Positions 39,008-47,460 of a stretch of DNA of 47,460 nucleotides are shown here, piece after piece. The stretch lies in contig CAJUAN010000018.1 in the NCBI GenBank assembly GCA_910584715.1, positions 1-47,460 on the forward strand, in the 5' to 3' direction. Position 1 is the first letter of the stretch. Each line of letters starts with the position of its first letter. The position numbers and the translations under genes are program-made. The DNA is from an uncultured Oscillospiraceae bacterium. Lineage in GTDB: Bacteria; Bacillota; Clostridia; Oscillospirales; Ruminococcaceae. The notes beneath the pieces are model-generated. The model saw nothing but the letters and a program-made list of their open reading frames with translations, had not been told where the DNA came from and made no database searches.

Positions 39008-41953
39008 TCAATCGACAGCCATAGCCGCAACCAAGCTTCTGAGACGAATCTTCGCCGCGCCCAGATTGTTTATCTCGTCAATTTTAAGCTGAGTATAGAG
39101 CTTTCCTCCGCTTTCAAGAATGGAGCGCACCTCGTCCGTGGTGATAGCGTCGATACCGCAGCCAAAGGAAACAAGCTGCACAAGCTGCATATCGGGTTGT
39201 GTGGTAACGTACTTCGCCGCCCTATAGAGACGGGAATGATACGTCCACTGGTTCAGGACCGTAAGTTCGGGCGTGTCCGCAAGATGAGCAACACTGTCCT
39301 CGGTGATCACCGCAAGCCCCAGACCGGTTATAAGCTTCTGAATACCGTGGTTTATCTCCGGGTCGATATGATATGGACGTCCCGCCAGTACGATTATGGG
39401 CATTTTGCGCTCGCGGGCTTTTTGGATTATCTCCCCGCTCTTTGCGATAAGGTCGCGGCTGTAATCCCTCAGAGACTCCATTCCCCTGCTCCAAACAGCT
39501 TTCGCGTCCTTTTTGGAAACGCCGTACTTTGCCAGCGCTTTGCTCATTACCTCGGCAAAATGCTTTTCAAGGTTTATGTCAATGTACGGGTGCAGGAAAT
39601 TTTCATCGTTAAGCTCGTTAACGTTTGCTTTCAGCAGCTCGGGATAGTACGCCACAACGGGACAGTTATAGTGGTTGTCGCTCTGACCCTCGTCGATGTT
39701 ATAGCTTTCGCAGGGGTAGAAAATGAAGTCCGCGCCCCGCTCCAAAAGACTGAGAATATGTCCGTGGGCAAGCTTCGCGGGGTAGCATACCGTGTCCGAG
39801 GGAATGGTGTGCTGACCCTTGTAGTAGATGTCTCGGGAGCTTTCCTCGCTGACGATAACCTCAAAGCCAAGGTCGGTGAAAACCCTGTGCCAGAACGGAA
39901 GCTGCTCGTAAAATCCCAGACAAAGCGGTATGCCAACCTTTGCTTTGGGAGAAGCGGGCTTCTCGTTCGTCACGCTTAAAAGGCGGTTGTACTTATAGTC
40001 GTAAAGGCAGAGCTTTTCCTCGGTCAAGGCGATACCCGCGCCCTTTTCGCAGCGATTACCGCTGATAAATTTTCGTCTTCCGACAGCGCCGGAATTGTCG
40101 CCAAAGCTTATCACCGTCAGGTTGCAGTGCGCCGTACAGCCGCCGCAGGTACGCTGCTTTGCGGAATAGGTAAAGCCCTCAAGCTGTTCCGCAGTAATTA
40201 TTGAGGATTTTTCTCCCCTGTGTTCCATGGCGTACAGAGCGCAGCCGAACGCTCCCATAAGCCCCGCTATAGCAGGACGTACAACGTTCCTGCCAAGCTC
40301 CAGTTCAAAGGAACGCAGAACCGCGTCGTTGAGGAAAGTACCGCCCTGAACAACAATGTGCTTGCCCAGCTCGTCCACGGACTTTGCGCGGATAACCTTA
40401 TAGACCGCGTTTTTGATGATAGAGGAGGACAGTCCCGCGGAAATATCCTCCACCGACGCGCCGTCCTTTTGAGCCTGCTTCACGGAGCTGTTCATGAAAA
40501 CGGTGCACCGAGAACCAAGGTCAACGGGACGCTCCGCAAAAAGTCCAAGCTGTGAAAATTCCGCAATATCGTAACCCATAGCCAGCGCGAATGTCTGAAT
40601 AAACGACCCGCAGCCCGAGGAGCAGGCTTCGTTAAGCATTATGCTGTCGATAGCCTTGTTTTTTATTTTAAAGCACTTTATGTCCTGACCGCCGATGTCG
40701 ATAATGAAATCAACGTCCGGCTCGAAAAAGCTTGCCGCCTTGTAGTGAGCCACGGTCTCAACAATGCCGTAGTCTATTCCCAGACCCGCTTTAATAAGAT
40801 CCTCGCCGTAGCCCGTTACTGCCGAGGAAACTATTTTCACCCTGTCTCCCGCAAGCGCGTAAATGTCTTTAAGCTTCGAAGAAATAATATCCAGCGGTCT
40901 GCCCATGCTGGAGCAGTAGTGCTGATACAAAAGCTCCCCCTTTGGGGTGATAAGCACCAGCTTTGTGGTGGTGGAGCCCGCGTCTATGCCGAGGAAAGCC
41001 TCGCCCTCGTATTTGCCGATATCAGCGTATTTCAGGTCGAACTGCCTGTGGCGTGCCACAAAGCTTTCGTACTCCTCCCTGGAGCCGAAAAGGGGCTGAC
41101 CCGTTATTATATCGTCTTTCATTTCAGCGTTTTTAAGACGCTCGGTTATCTCGTCAATGGGCATCGGCTCGCAGGTATCCTTGGCGTGAAGAGCGCAGCC
41201 GTACGCCATAAAACATGGAGCGTTTTCGGGGAATACGGCGTTCTCCTCGGAAAGCTTCAGCGTGTTCACAAACGCCTTACGAAGTCCTTTCTGGAACGAA
41301 AGAGGCCCGCCCAGAAACAGAACCTTTCCCTTTATTTCACGGCCCTGAGCAAGACCGGAAACGGTCTGGTCAACAACCGCCTGAAAAATTGAAGCGGCAA
41401 TATCCTCACGCTTTGCGCCCTGATTAAGCAGGGGCTGAATGTCCGACTTGGCGAAAACTCCGCAGCGGGAAGCGATAGGGTACAGCTTTTCCGCGCTCAG
41501 GGCAAGCCTGTCAAGCTCGTCCGTGGTGATGCCCAAAAGGGTAGCCATCTGGTCGATGAACGCGCCGGTGCCTCCCGCGCAGGAGCCGTTCATGCGCTGC
41601 TCCACGCCGCCCGTCAGGAAAATTATTTTCGCGTCCTCGCCGCCAAGCTCGATAACAACGTCCGCGTCGGGATAGCTGTTCTTGACCGCAATAAACGCGC
41701 CGAAGACCTCCTGAACGAAAGGAAGTCCCGATGCGTTTGCAAGACCGAGCCCCGCCGAACCGGTAATGCTCAGACGGAACCCGCAGCCGGAATATTCCGC
41801 GGCTATTTCGGAAAGCTGCTCCTCCACGGTCTCACGTACCTTTGAAAAGTGCCGCTGGTACCGCGAGCGGATAATATTGCCTGACTCGTCCAAAATGACT
41901 GTTTTGACCGTTGTCGAGCCGACGTCAATGCCAAGTGAAAAAACTTTGTTCAT
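39008..41953 (-). CDS. 2-hydroxyacyl-CoA dehydratase activase, two ASKHA domains plus DUF2229
   Basis: 981 aa. Two BadF/BcrA-type ATPase domains follow each other: G-I-D-V-G-S-T-T-V-K (about 8-17), G-S-C-A-G-G-T-G-A-F and R-C-G-V-F-A-K-S-D; then G-I-D-A-G-S-T-T-T-K (about 318), D-I-G-G-Q-D-I-K, E-A-C-S-S-G-C-G-S-F and S-R-C-T-V-F-M-N-S. Next come R-T-C-G-G-C-T-A-H-C (cysteine cluster near 635) and a DUF2229 domain (about 675-980). The C-terminal part found fused in relatives is encoded apart at 35948. It uses ATP to drive low-potential electron transfer to a dehydratase; no dehydratase subunits are in the window. Confidence 0.92.
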   Translation of the reverse strand: MNKVFSLGIDVGSTTVKTVILDESGNIIRSRYQRHFSKVRETVEEQLSEIAAEYSGCGFRLSITGSAGLGLANASGLPFVQEVFGAFIAVKNSYPDADVVIELGGEDAKIIFLTGGVEQRMNGSCAGGTGAFIDQMATLLGITTDELDRLALSAEKLYPIASRCGVFAKSDIQPLLNQGAKREDIAASIFQAVVDQTVSGLAQGREIKGKVLFLGGPLSFQKGLRKAFVNTLKLSEENAVFPENAPCFMAYGCALHAKDTCEPMPIDEITERLKNAEMKDDIITGQPLFGSREEYESFVARHRQFDLKYADIGKYEGEAFLGIDAGSTTTKLVLITPKGELLYQHYCSSMGRPLDIISSKLKDIYALAGDRVKIVSSAVTGYGEDLIKAGLGIDYGIVETVAHYKAASFFEPDVDFIIDIGGQDIKCFKIKNKAIDSIMLNEACSSGCGSFIQTFALAMGYDIAEFSQLGLFAERPVDLGSRCTVFMNSSVKQAQKDGASVEDISAGLSSSIIKNAVYKVIRAKSVDELGKHIVVQGGTFLNDAVLRSFELELGRNVVRPAIAGLMGAFGCALYAMEHRGEKSSIITAEQLEGFTYSAKQRTCGGCTAHCNLTVISFGDNSGAVGRRKFISGNRCEKGAGIALTEEKLCLYDYKYNRLLSVTNEKPASPKAKVGIPLCLGFYEQLPFWHRVFTDLGFEVIVSEESSRDIYYKGQHTIPSDTVCYPAKLAHGHILSLLERGADFIFYPCESYNIDEGQSDNHYNCPVVAYYPELLKANVNELNDENFLHPYIDINLEKHFAEVMSKALAKYGVSKKDAKAVWSRGMESLRDYSRDLIAKSGEIIQKARERKMPIIVLAGRPYHIDPEINHGIQKLITGLGLAVITEDSVAHLADTPELTVLNQWTYHSRLYRAAKYVTTQPDMQLVQLVSFGCGIDAITTDEVRSILESGGKLYTQLKIDEINNLGAAKIRLRSLVAAMAVD

Positions 41954-41997
41954 AACTAAAAATCCTTTTTAAAACATATTCCCCGATTTTCCCCGAA

Positions 41998-42837
41998 TTA
42001 TTTGGATATCCTGAGAGAAATATCAAACGCCTTTGCCGAATGCGTCAGCGCACCCACGGAAATAATATCCACGCCTGTTTTTGCTACCTCGGCGGCATTG
42101 GCAAGAGTTATATTTCCCGAAGCCTCAAGTACGGACTTGCCGCCCGCAATTTTAACGCACTCCGCCATTTGTTCCGTGGTCATGTTGTCAAGCATGATAA
42201 CGTCCGCCTTGCAGTTCAGAGCCTCCCAAAGCTCCTCGAAGCCGCGCACTTCCACCTCGATCTTTACCATGTGTCCCACCTTGGCGCGGAGAGCTGCCAC
42301 AGCGTTTGTAAGGCTTCCGTAAGCGTCGATATGGTTGTCCTTGAGCATTGCCCCGTCGGACAGATTAAAGCGGTGATTTTTTCCCCCGCCCACAACCACG
42401 GCGTATTTTTCAAGAGCGCGGAGCCCCGGAAGGGTCTTTCTTGTCTCCGTAACCGTACAGTTCGTACCCTCGCAGCACTGAACGTATTTCGCGGTCTCGG
42501 AGGCAATGCCCGACATATGCTGCAAGATGTTGAGAGCCGTCCTCTCGCCCTTTAAAATGGATTTAGTGCGTCCCGTAACAGTCGCTATAACGTCGCCCTT
42601 TGCGACCTTTCCGCCGTCCTTTATCATTACCTCGGATTTAACATCGCCGTCGATCAGGGTGAAGACCCGCAGAGCGCAGTCAATACCGCAGAGGATACCC
42701 TCAGCCTTTGCAATAAATTTTGCCGTGGATATTTCTCCGTCGTCCAGCAGGTAGTCGGTGGCGAGGTCTATGTAGTTGATGTCCTCCGCCAGTGCGCGCT
42801 TGATGATGTCGTCAATGTAAAAGTTTGGTAAATTCAT
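41998..42837 (-). CDS. nadC: Nicotinate-nucleotide diphosphorylase (quinolinate phosphoribosyltransferase)
   Basis: 279 aa, normal length. T-E-T-R-K-T-L-P-G-L-R-A-L-E-K-Y-A-V and G-G-G-K-N-H-R-F-N-L form the substrate site, and K-D-N-H-I and the E-V-E, M-L-D-N and E-A-S-G blocks line the barrel. It converts quinolinate and PRPP to nicotinate mononucleotide in NAD synthesis. Start chosen at ATG 42837 with GGAGAG upstream; a longer frame overlaps the lipoprotein gene. nadA and nadB are not next to it, so quinolinate must come from elsewhere. Confidence 0.95.
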   Translation of the reverse strand: MNLPNFYIDDIIKRALAEDINYIDLATDYLLDDGEISTAKFIAKAEGILCGIDCALRVFTLIDGDVKSEVMIKDGGKVAKGDVIATVTGRTKSILKGERTALNILQHMSGIASETAKYVQCCEGTNCTVTETRKTLPGLRALEKYAVVVGGGKNHRFNLSDGAMLKDNHIDAYGSLTNAVAALRAKVGHMVKIEVEVRGFEELWEALNCKADVIMLDNMTTEQMAECVKIAGGKSVLEASGNITLANAAEVAKTGVDIISVGALTHSAKAFDISLRISK

Positions 42838-42853
42838 ATCACTCTCTCCTTTA

Positions 42854-43762
42854 TCAATCTGCTTGTGAAATGTATTCAATGTAATCTTTAAAGCTGTCCG
42901 CATCAGCCTCACCTATGTATTCTATGCAGAACGATTGTCTTGCGTAGAACGTGTCAAACAACGCCGATAAGCCCACGAAAAGCTCTACATCTGCGGAGTG
43001 CTCCATATTCCTGACGGCAGGCAGCTCGATCATCTCCGTACTTTTAGACGGCACAAATTCCAGCCGGTAACCATTCTCATTTTTTGAAGCTTCAAAGCAG
43101 AACCGGTTAATAAACGTTTCCTCACTGTAATCGTTTTTGAATATCAACGTCAGCATATTATCCTCAAGAGTATATTCCCCCAACACGTCGTGAGTTTGCA
43201 GCGAAATACGATAATGTCCCTCGCCGTCAAATTCAAAGATATAACTGTCCTTTTGAAAAATTTTTTCATCGTGTATTTCAGCGTCGCTTTCCGTGTAATT
43301 TTTAAAGCTGCCGCTGTATATTTCGGTATCGTTTTCGTCGTAGTAATTGTACGTAATATTTCCGTATTCATCACATTCATAGGTATAAAAGAAATTATCC
43401 TGCCATACGCCCATCGGGAATTTCGCGCCGTCATAATCTGCAAAAAGGATCTGACTTTCGGAAACGGTTTCCGTAAGCATTTTCGTATCCGAAACAACTC
43501 CCGTTGTCGTTTCCGAGAAGGGTTCCATTTCGATTTCCGTCTCAGAAAAGCTTTCGTAAGTAGTTTTCGCAGACGTTTCCTCCGAAGCTGTTTCCGCAGT
43601 TTCCGAAGTTGCTTCGGCGGTTTCAGCGGAGGTTTGCGACGTTTCGGAAAAAGCTTCCGCGGTCGTAATGCCGTCGATAAGCTGTTCGTCCGCAGGTTTA
43701 TTGCACCCCGCAAAAACCGCCATTATCGGAACCGCCAGTAACGCCGCCAAAAATTTTTTCAT
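42854..43762 (-). CDS. Lipoprotein with Ser/Thr/Glu-rich linker
   Basis: 302 aa. A lipoprotein signal with lipobox V-F-A-G-C (Cys at about 19) is followed by a low-complexity S/T/E/A linker (about 35-105) and a folded domain of about 190 residues rich in aromatic and acidic residues that I do not recognise. It should be anchored outside the membrane. AAAGGA precedes ATG 43762, and it lies 12 bases after the GNAT gene in the thyA-nadC series. A sensor or binding role is possible. Confidence 0.8.
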   Translation of the reverse strand: MKKFLAALLAVPIMAVFAGCNKPADEQLIDGITTAEAFSETSQTSAETAEATSETAETASEETSAKTTYESFSETEIEMEPFSETTTGVVSDTKMLTETVSESQILFADYDGAKFPMGVWQDNFFYTYECDEYGNITYNYYDENDTEIYSGSFKNYTESDAEIHDEKIFQKDSYIFEFDGEGHYRISLQTHDVLGEYTLEDNMLTLIFKNDYSEETFINRFCFEASKNENGYRLEFVPSKSTEMIELPAVRNMEHSADVELFVGLSALFDTFYARQSFCIEYIGEADADSFKDYIEYISQAD

Positions 43763-43774
43763 AATAAATTCCTT

Positions 43775-44248
43775 TCATTCCGAACAACCGCCAATCAAAT
43801 TCAAGACCATAAACACGTCCGAGCGTTCGTTTAAGTTGTACCTTTCGGTATCGGCAAAGCCTATCTTGCGGTACAACGCTATCGCGTTTTTGCTTGTTGA
43901 CAGGGAGTCCAGATACATTTTCTCGTACCCGTATTCCTTTGCAAAAGCTATCGCCTTTTGAAGCAGGCGTTTTCCGTACCCCATGCCGTGGTACTTCTCC
44001 AAAAGATATAACGATTTCAGTTCGCAGTCTGCGCCGTTAAGCTCCGTTACCGCGGACGTTCCGATAATTTTTTCGCCGTCAAGCATACACCAGAAGGCCT
44101 TGAAATTCTCCTCTATATCTTTATAGTAACTGTGCCGTCCGTTTATATCCAAAGCCCTGCCCGATTGGGGCAGACACTCTTCCAGAAAGCTTATCAAAAG
44201 AGGTTCAAAGGCCTTGCCGTATTCTATCGGCTCAAAGGATTTTATCAT
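43775..44248 (-). CDS. GNAT-family N-acetyltransferase
   Basis: 157 aa. Y-L-L-E-K-Y-H-G-M-G-Y-G-K-R-L-L-Q-K-A (about 88-106) is the acetyl-CoA loop and helix; A-L-Y-R-K-I-G-F-A-D-T-E near 128-139 is the usual C-terminal block. The substrate is unknown. AAAGGA precedes ATG 44248. It lies between the Sir2 gene and the lipoprotein gene; pairing with a deacetylase could mean reversible acetylation of a common target, but this is speculative. Confidence 0.9.
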   Translation of the reverse strand: MIKSFEPIEYGKAFEPLLISFLEECLPQSGRALDINGRHSYYKDIEENFKAFWCMLDGEKIIGTSAVTELNGADCELKSLYLLEKYHGMGYGKRLLQKAIAFAKEYGYEKMYLDSLSTSKNAIALYRKIGFADTERYNLNERSDVFMVLNLIGGCSE

Positions 44249-44276
44249 TGCTCAAATCCTTTCCAAAAGCTATCAA

Positions 44277-45014
44277 CTATACACTTTCCACTGCAAAATC
44301 CAGCGCCGCCCCTATGCTGTCATGTATAAGCAAGTCCGCCTTGCCGTCCTTTTCCGTAGCGGTCTTGTTTATCAGCACAAGCCTGTTCCCGCTGTAATAC
44401 TCGATAAGCCCGCTGGCGGGATACACCGACAGGGACGTGCCCCCGATAATAAGCATATCCGCGTTTTCGATAGCCTCTACCGCACCGTTTACCGTATTGT
44501 TGTTCAGCCCCTCCTCGTAAAGCACCACGTCGGGCTTTACCAGTCCGCCGCAGTCAAGACAAGGCGGGGGTCCGTCCACGCTCTTGATATATTCCGCGGT
44601 GTGCATTTTTCCGCACCTGAGACAGTAATTCCTGTGCACCGAGCCGTGAAGCTCGTACACCGTTTTGCTTCCTGCCGCCTGGTGCAGACCGTCTATATTC
44701 TGGGTAACTACCGCAGTGAGCTTTCCCATTTCCTCCAGCTTCGCAAGAGCATAATGCGCCTTGTTGGGTTTAGCGTCAAGGTTGAGAAGCTTGTCGCGGT
44801 AGAACTCGTAAAAGTCCGCAAGATGATTGCAGTAAAAAGTCCTGCTCAAAATCGTTTCGGGAGGGTACTTGTATTTCTGGTTGTAAAGACCGTCCACGCT
44901 GCGGAAATCCGGTATGCCGCTTTCGGTGGAGACTCCCGCGCCGCCGAAAAACACAATGCGCTCCGATTCGTTTATCCATTGCCTGAGTTGTTCCAGCTTT
45001 TCCATATTGTCCAT
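44277..45014 (-). CDS. cobB: Sir2-family NAD-dependent protein deacetylase
   Basis: 245 aa. G-A-G-V-S-T-E-S-G-I-P-D-F-R-S (about 25-39) binds NAD, T-Q-N-I-D-G-L-H is the second signature, H123 in L-H-G-S is catalytic, and four Cys (131, 134, 152, 155) bind the structural zinc. It removes acyl groups from lysines using NAD. GGAGATT precedes ATG 45014. It lies in the same direction as folA and a GNAT, and nadC is three genes downstream, which may reflect an NAD link. Confidence 0.95.
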   Translation of the reverse strand: MDNMEKLEQLRQWINESERIVFFGGAGVSTESGIPDFRSVDGLYNQKYKYPPETILSRTFYCNHLADFYEFYRDKLLNLDAKPNKAHYALAKLEEMGKLTAVVTQNIDGLHQAAGSKTVYELHGSVHRNYCLRCGKMHTAEYIKSVDGPPPCLDCGGLVKPDVVLYEEGLNNNTVNGAVEAIENADMLIIGGTSLSVYPASGLIEYYSGNRLVLINKTATEKDGKADLLIHDSIGAALDFAVESV

Positions 45015-45036
45015 AATAATCTCCTATCTTGTCTTC

Positions 45037-45522
45037 TTATTTCTTTACGTATGTACAGAAGCTGTACTTCAGTCCCTCAAAATCGTATTCCTCCGACTGC
45101 TCCGTCATCTCCCAGCTTTCATCGTCATCAAGGTTCGGGAAAAACACTTCCGCTTCGGGACTTGAGTTTACCTTTGTGATTACCGCCTTTCCGCAGTACG
45201 GCAGCATCGCTTTGTATATCTCGCCTCCGCCGACGACAAAGCTTTCCTCGTCATCGTTCAGCATAGCAAGGACTTCCTCAATGCTCCCGCAGACCGCCGC
45301 CCCCTCGCATGAAAAGATTTTGTCCCGGGACAGCACAATATTGTTTCTGTCCTTGAAAGGCTTTCCACCGGGCAGACTTTCAAGGGTTTTTCTGCCCATT
45401 ATCACCGTATGGTTCAGGGTAGTCCTGCGAAAAAACTTTTTATCCTCCGGAATGTTGAAAAGCAGGTCGCCAGCTTTCCCTATTCCCAGGTTTTGGCTTA
45501 CCGCCGCGATTGCTGTTATCAT
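45037..45522 (-). CDS. folA: Dihydrofolate reductase
   Basis: 161 aa. A-A-V-S-Q-N-L-G-I-G (about 5-14), F-F-R-R-T-T (Thr of the folate site), V-I-M-G-R-K-T-L-E-S-L-P and G-G-G-E-I-Y are the family signatures, with the catalytic acidic residue in the usual place (L-L-F-N-I-P-E-D). It reduces dihydrofolate and so completes the cycle with thymidylate synthase encoded upstream. Start taken at ATG 45522 with GAAAGGG 8 bases upstream; a GTG three codons earlier overlaps that site. Confidence 0.95.
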   Translation of the reverse strand: MITAIAAVSQNLGIGKAGDLLFNIPEDKKFFRRTTLNHTVIMGRKTLESLPGGKPFKDRNNIVLSRDKIFSCEGAAVCGSIEEVLAMLNDDEESFVVGGGEIYKAMLPYCGKAVITKVNSSPEAEVFFPNLDDDESWEMTEQSEEYDFEGLKYSFCTYVKK

Positions 45523-45535
45523 GGATATCACCCTT

Positions 45536-45746
45536 TCAGTTAAATGTGGTGAAAAATATTATAATGCCGATAATTGCAGGGATCGCTCCGACTATTCTTG
45601 TGACCGGAACACCCGCGTCCGACGGCTCAGCGTCTTTCGGCATACCGTGTTCGATCCGCCATGTGTACTCGGGAAATATCACCTGCAAAACGCCTGCTAA
45701 AGCAGCACGCCATAAAAATTCTTGTAATAGCGTCGTCTGACATCAT
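45536..45746 (-). pseudogene. DUF6199-like small membrane protein, frameshifted
   Basis: An ATG pair at 45746/45743 after AAGGAG opens M-M-S-D-D-A-I-T-R-I, then runs out of frame. One base away the frame continues W-R-A-A-L-A-G-V-L-Q-V-I-F-P-E-Y-T-W-R-I, then K-D-A-E-P-S-D, T-R-I-V-G and a hydrophobic end, which I recognise as DUF6199. The shift falls at a run of five A (45714-45718, T on the coding strand); removing one base restores a 69-residue protein. It is either a recent mutation, a sequencing error or slippage at the run. It lies between thyA and folA, 13 bases before the latter. Confidence 0.7.
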
Positions 45747-45839
45747 AAAAAGCGCTCCTTAACTGTAACACAAAAAAGAACACAAAACCGACGTTTGACA
45801 AAATCCGCGCTTAAAATGACGAAAAAAGACAAAAACGGT

Positions 45840-46670
45840 CTAAATCGCCACGGGGAACTTAACTTCCTCCGCGTTGTATTCATACCCCTCCAAAGCAAAG
45901 CTGTCGGGAGTAAAATCATAAAAATCCGTTACGGACTTATCAATAATTAGCTTAGGCGCGGGGTGGGACTTACGCCCGATAAGCTCCTTTATAACGGGTA
46001 TGTGTCTGTCGTAAATATGGGCGTCCGCAATGACGTGGACAAGCTCTCCCGCCTCCAGACCGCTTACCTGCGCGAACATATGCACAAGAGCGGCATACTG
46101 GCAGACGTTCATTCCGTTAGCCGCGAGAAAATCCTGGGAACGCTGATTAAGAATAGCGTTGAGCCTGTTCCCCGACACATTGAAGGTCATACTGTAGGCG
46201 CAGGGGTAAAGGTGCATTTCCGAAAGGTCGTGATGATTGTAAAGATTTGTCAGTATCCTGCGGCTCGCGGGGTTGTGCTTTAAGTCGTACAGCACCCTGT
46301 CAACCTGGTCGAACTTCCCCTCGGGGTATTTGTGCTTCACTCCGAGTTGGTAGCCGTAAGCCTTGCCGATAGAGCCGCTTTCGTCCGCCCAGCTGTCCCA
46401 GATGTGAGCGTCAAGGTCGTTTATATTGTTGGACTTTTTCTGCCATATCCATAAAATTTCCTTGATCGCGGTCTTGAAAAAAGTCCTGCGAAGTGTGATA
46501 ATTGGGAATTCCTCTGAAAGATCGTAGCGGTTCACAATGCCAAATTTTTTTATTGTATGGGCGGGCATACCGTCCTGCCATCTGGGGCGTACTTCCATAT
46601 TTTCATCGGAGACTCCGTTTTCCAGTATGTCCTTAACGTTTGCGATAAAAATTTCATCTGCGCGGCTCAT
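45840..46670 (-). CDS. thyA: Thymidylate synthase
   Basis: 276 aa. The nucleophile C157 lies in H-L-Y-P-C-A-Y-S-M, followed by N-Q-R-S-Q-D (the arginine and Asp that contact dUMP) and H-I-Y-D-R-H near the C-terminus. The N-terminal R-T-F-F-K-T-A-I-K-E-I-L-W-I-W is also typical. It methylates dUMP to dTMP with methylene-tetrahydrofolate, producing the dihydrofolate used by FolA. TAGGAGG precedes ATG 46670. It is the first gene of the long - strand series that runs to nadC and the activase. Confidence 0.96.
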   Translation of the reverse strand: MSRADEIFIANVKDILENGVSDENMEVRPRWQDGMPAHTIKKFGIVNRYDLSEEFPIITLRRTFFKTAIKEILWIWQKKSNNINDLDAHIWDSWADESGSIGKAYGYQLGVKHKYPEGKFDQVDRVLYDLKHNPASRRILTNLYNHHDLSEMHLYPCAYSMTFNVSGNRLNAILNQRSQDFLAANGMNVCQYAALVHMFAQVSGLEAGELVHVIADAHIYDRHIPVIKELIGRKSHPAPKLIIDKSVTDFYDFTPDSFALEGYEYNAEEVKFPVAI

Positions 46671-47198
46671 TTTTTCCTCCTAAAAGCTGTTTCCGAATAG
46701 TTATATAATATTATATCATATTTGCAACGAAATTTCAACATTTTTTTGAATAAAGATGTGGCTGCACAGCGCATATTAAAAAATTAAGGATAGAAAAGCA
46801 GTTCGTGTAAATTTAATGAACAATTTTGCCTGAACTTCATTTTAGCGACAGCAAAATCATTATAGGCTTGGATAAAAATTGTCAAAGCAACAAGAAGTGT
46901 TTCAAGCTTTAGGGAAAGCGGCGGCTTAAATAGGAATACAATGCCGCAAATCAGCATTTATACTCTTAACAATAAAACCAATGCCGTTACACAAATGTTT
47001 TTATAGCACTCCTATTTTTATTATAGCAATCCATAAAAATAACCATATTGTAAAGGCGTGACCTCATTGCCCGTAACACAAACCGATGTGTATAGTAAAT
47101 GCGGGACGGGAAACCCACCCCCTATATGCTCATCAAGTTGTGTAAATCGTAAGGCAGGACTCGTTTGACCTCGCCTATACTAAGATTCTTCGAGCCAA
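46671..47198. other. Gene-free stretch, probable old mobile DNA
   Basis: The first 60 bases are AT-rich and should contain the thyA promoter (a TATAAT on the - strand near 46710). The rest shows no gene. Short open frames are in all phases and the sequence just before 47199 keeps a trace of the methylase reading in another frame. Confidence 0.4.
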
Positions 47199-47366
47199 GA
47201 TTTCGGACACTACATAGAAGTGTTCGGCGGCAGAGCTTCCGTGCTTTTTTCCTCGGACAGACACGCGAAACTTGAGGTCTGGAACGACGCTAACGGCGGC
47301 CTTGTGAACCTCTTCCGGTGCGTTAAATATCACCGCGGAGAACTGCAAAAAGAAATACGAAATTGA
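47199..47366 (+). pseudogene. Fragment of a D12-class DNA adenine methylase
   Basis: A 55-codon open stretch without a start reads H-Y-I-E-V-F-G-G-R-A-S-V-L-F, then L-E-V-W-N-D-A-N-G-G-L-V-N-L-F-R-C-V-K-Y-H. This is the Y-V-E-V-F-G-G and N-D-I-N-G-D-L-V-N block of phage and ICE-type DNA adenine methylases. The N-terminal part is frameshifted away (K-I-L-R-A-K-I-S in another frame just upstream), and the D-P-P-Y catalytic part is missing. It is a dead remnant of a phage or mobile element. Confidence 0.75.
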
Positions 47367-47460
47367 TAAATTCGTAGTGCAAACGTCCTCTACTCTTGGG
47401 ACGGCCACGCGGAGCTTCGTCCCCCGCAGGTGGATATGGGAAATAACCCTGTGGGCAGCT
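47367..47460. other. Window end, no feature
   Basis: GC-rich sequence with no recognisable gene. It may continue the mobile-element remnant beyond the window. Confidence 0.3.

Noticed and set aside
47175..47408. 77-codon - strand frame at the right end
   Set aside because: Antisense to the methylase fragment, which has recognisable motifs on the + strand.

Overview
The window looks like a chromosomal segment of a motile, anaerobic Firmicute of the Clostridia, most likely an Oscillospiraceae/Ruminococcaceae relative. The evidence is AGGAGG-type ribosome sites, TTGACA-N17-TATAAT promoters, a flagellar filament operon with the FliW/CsrA pair and a DUF6470 gene, a sigma-28 promoter, and a large 2-hydroxyacyl-CoA dehydratase activase. 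No database search was possible, so family names come from recognised motifs.

Layout. (1) 1-2280: decayed accessory DNA with small hypothetical genes and a HipA-like gene interrupted by one in-frame TAG. (2) 2289-11972: a compact (about 9.7 kb) integrated element between two 41-bp copies of the 3' half of a tRNA-Arg(CCG) gene. It has a tyrosine integrase and a CI-like repressor on the + strand. The divergent - strand early operon holds a Cro-like protein, two small HTH proteins, a DUF6291-type replication protein, a DnaC-like loader, a RusA-like protein, a KilAC antirepressor and a TerS-like HTH protein. Accessory cargo follows. There are no capsid, tail, lysis or conjugation genes, so it resembles a phage satellite (PICI-like island). 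(3) 11925-12001: intact tRNA-Arg. (4) 12051-21751: flagellar operon flgM-flgN-flgK-flgL-DUF6470-fliW-csrA-fliD-fliS-fliT-like, read on the - strand from a sigma-28 promoter. (5) 21874-26974: CPBP protease, mgtE with a possible leader ORF, an IS3 transposase remnant, rnhA and a membrane protein. (6) 27558-33278: an ECF sigma/anti-sigma pair and a convergent GntR-regulated ABC exporter operon with two tandem paralogous permeases. (7) 33335-35792: an exported YcdB-like protein. (8) 46670-35948, - strand: thyA, a frameshifted DUF6199 gene, folA, a Sir2 deacetylase, a GNAT, a lipoprotein, nadC, and a dehydratase activase whose usual C-terminal part lies separately, downstream of small inserted genes. 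(9) The right end holds a DNA adenine methylase fragment in otherwise empty DNA.

The most interesting system is the cargo at 2957-4082. An Abi_2/AbiF-like HEPN protein (R-x4-H) is preceded by two tandem short RNA units. Each unit has its own -10, a matching leader, a stem whose base pairs differ between copies in a compensatory way, and a U-run. The second U-run lies just before the toxin ribosome site. This is the layout of an RNA antitoxin/terminator/toxin module, carried here on a probable phage satellite.
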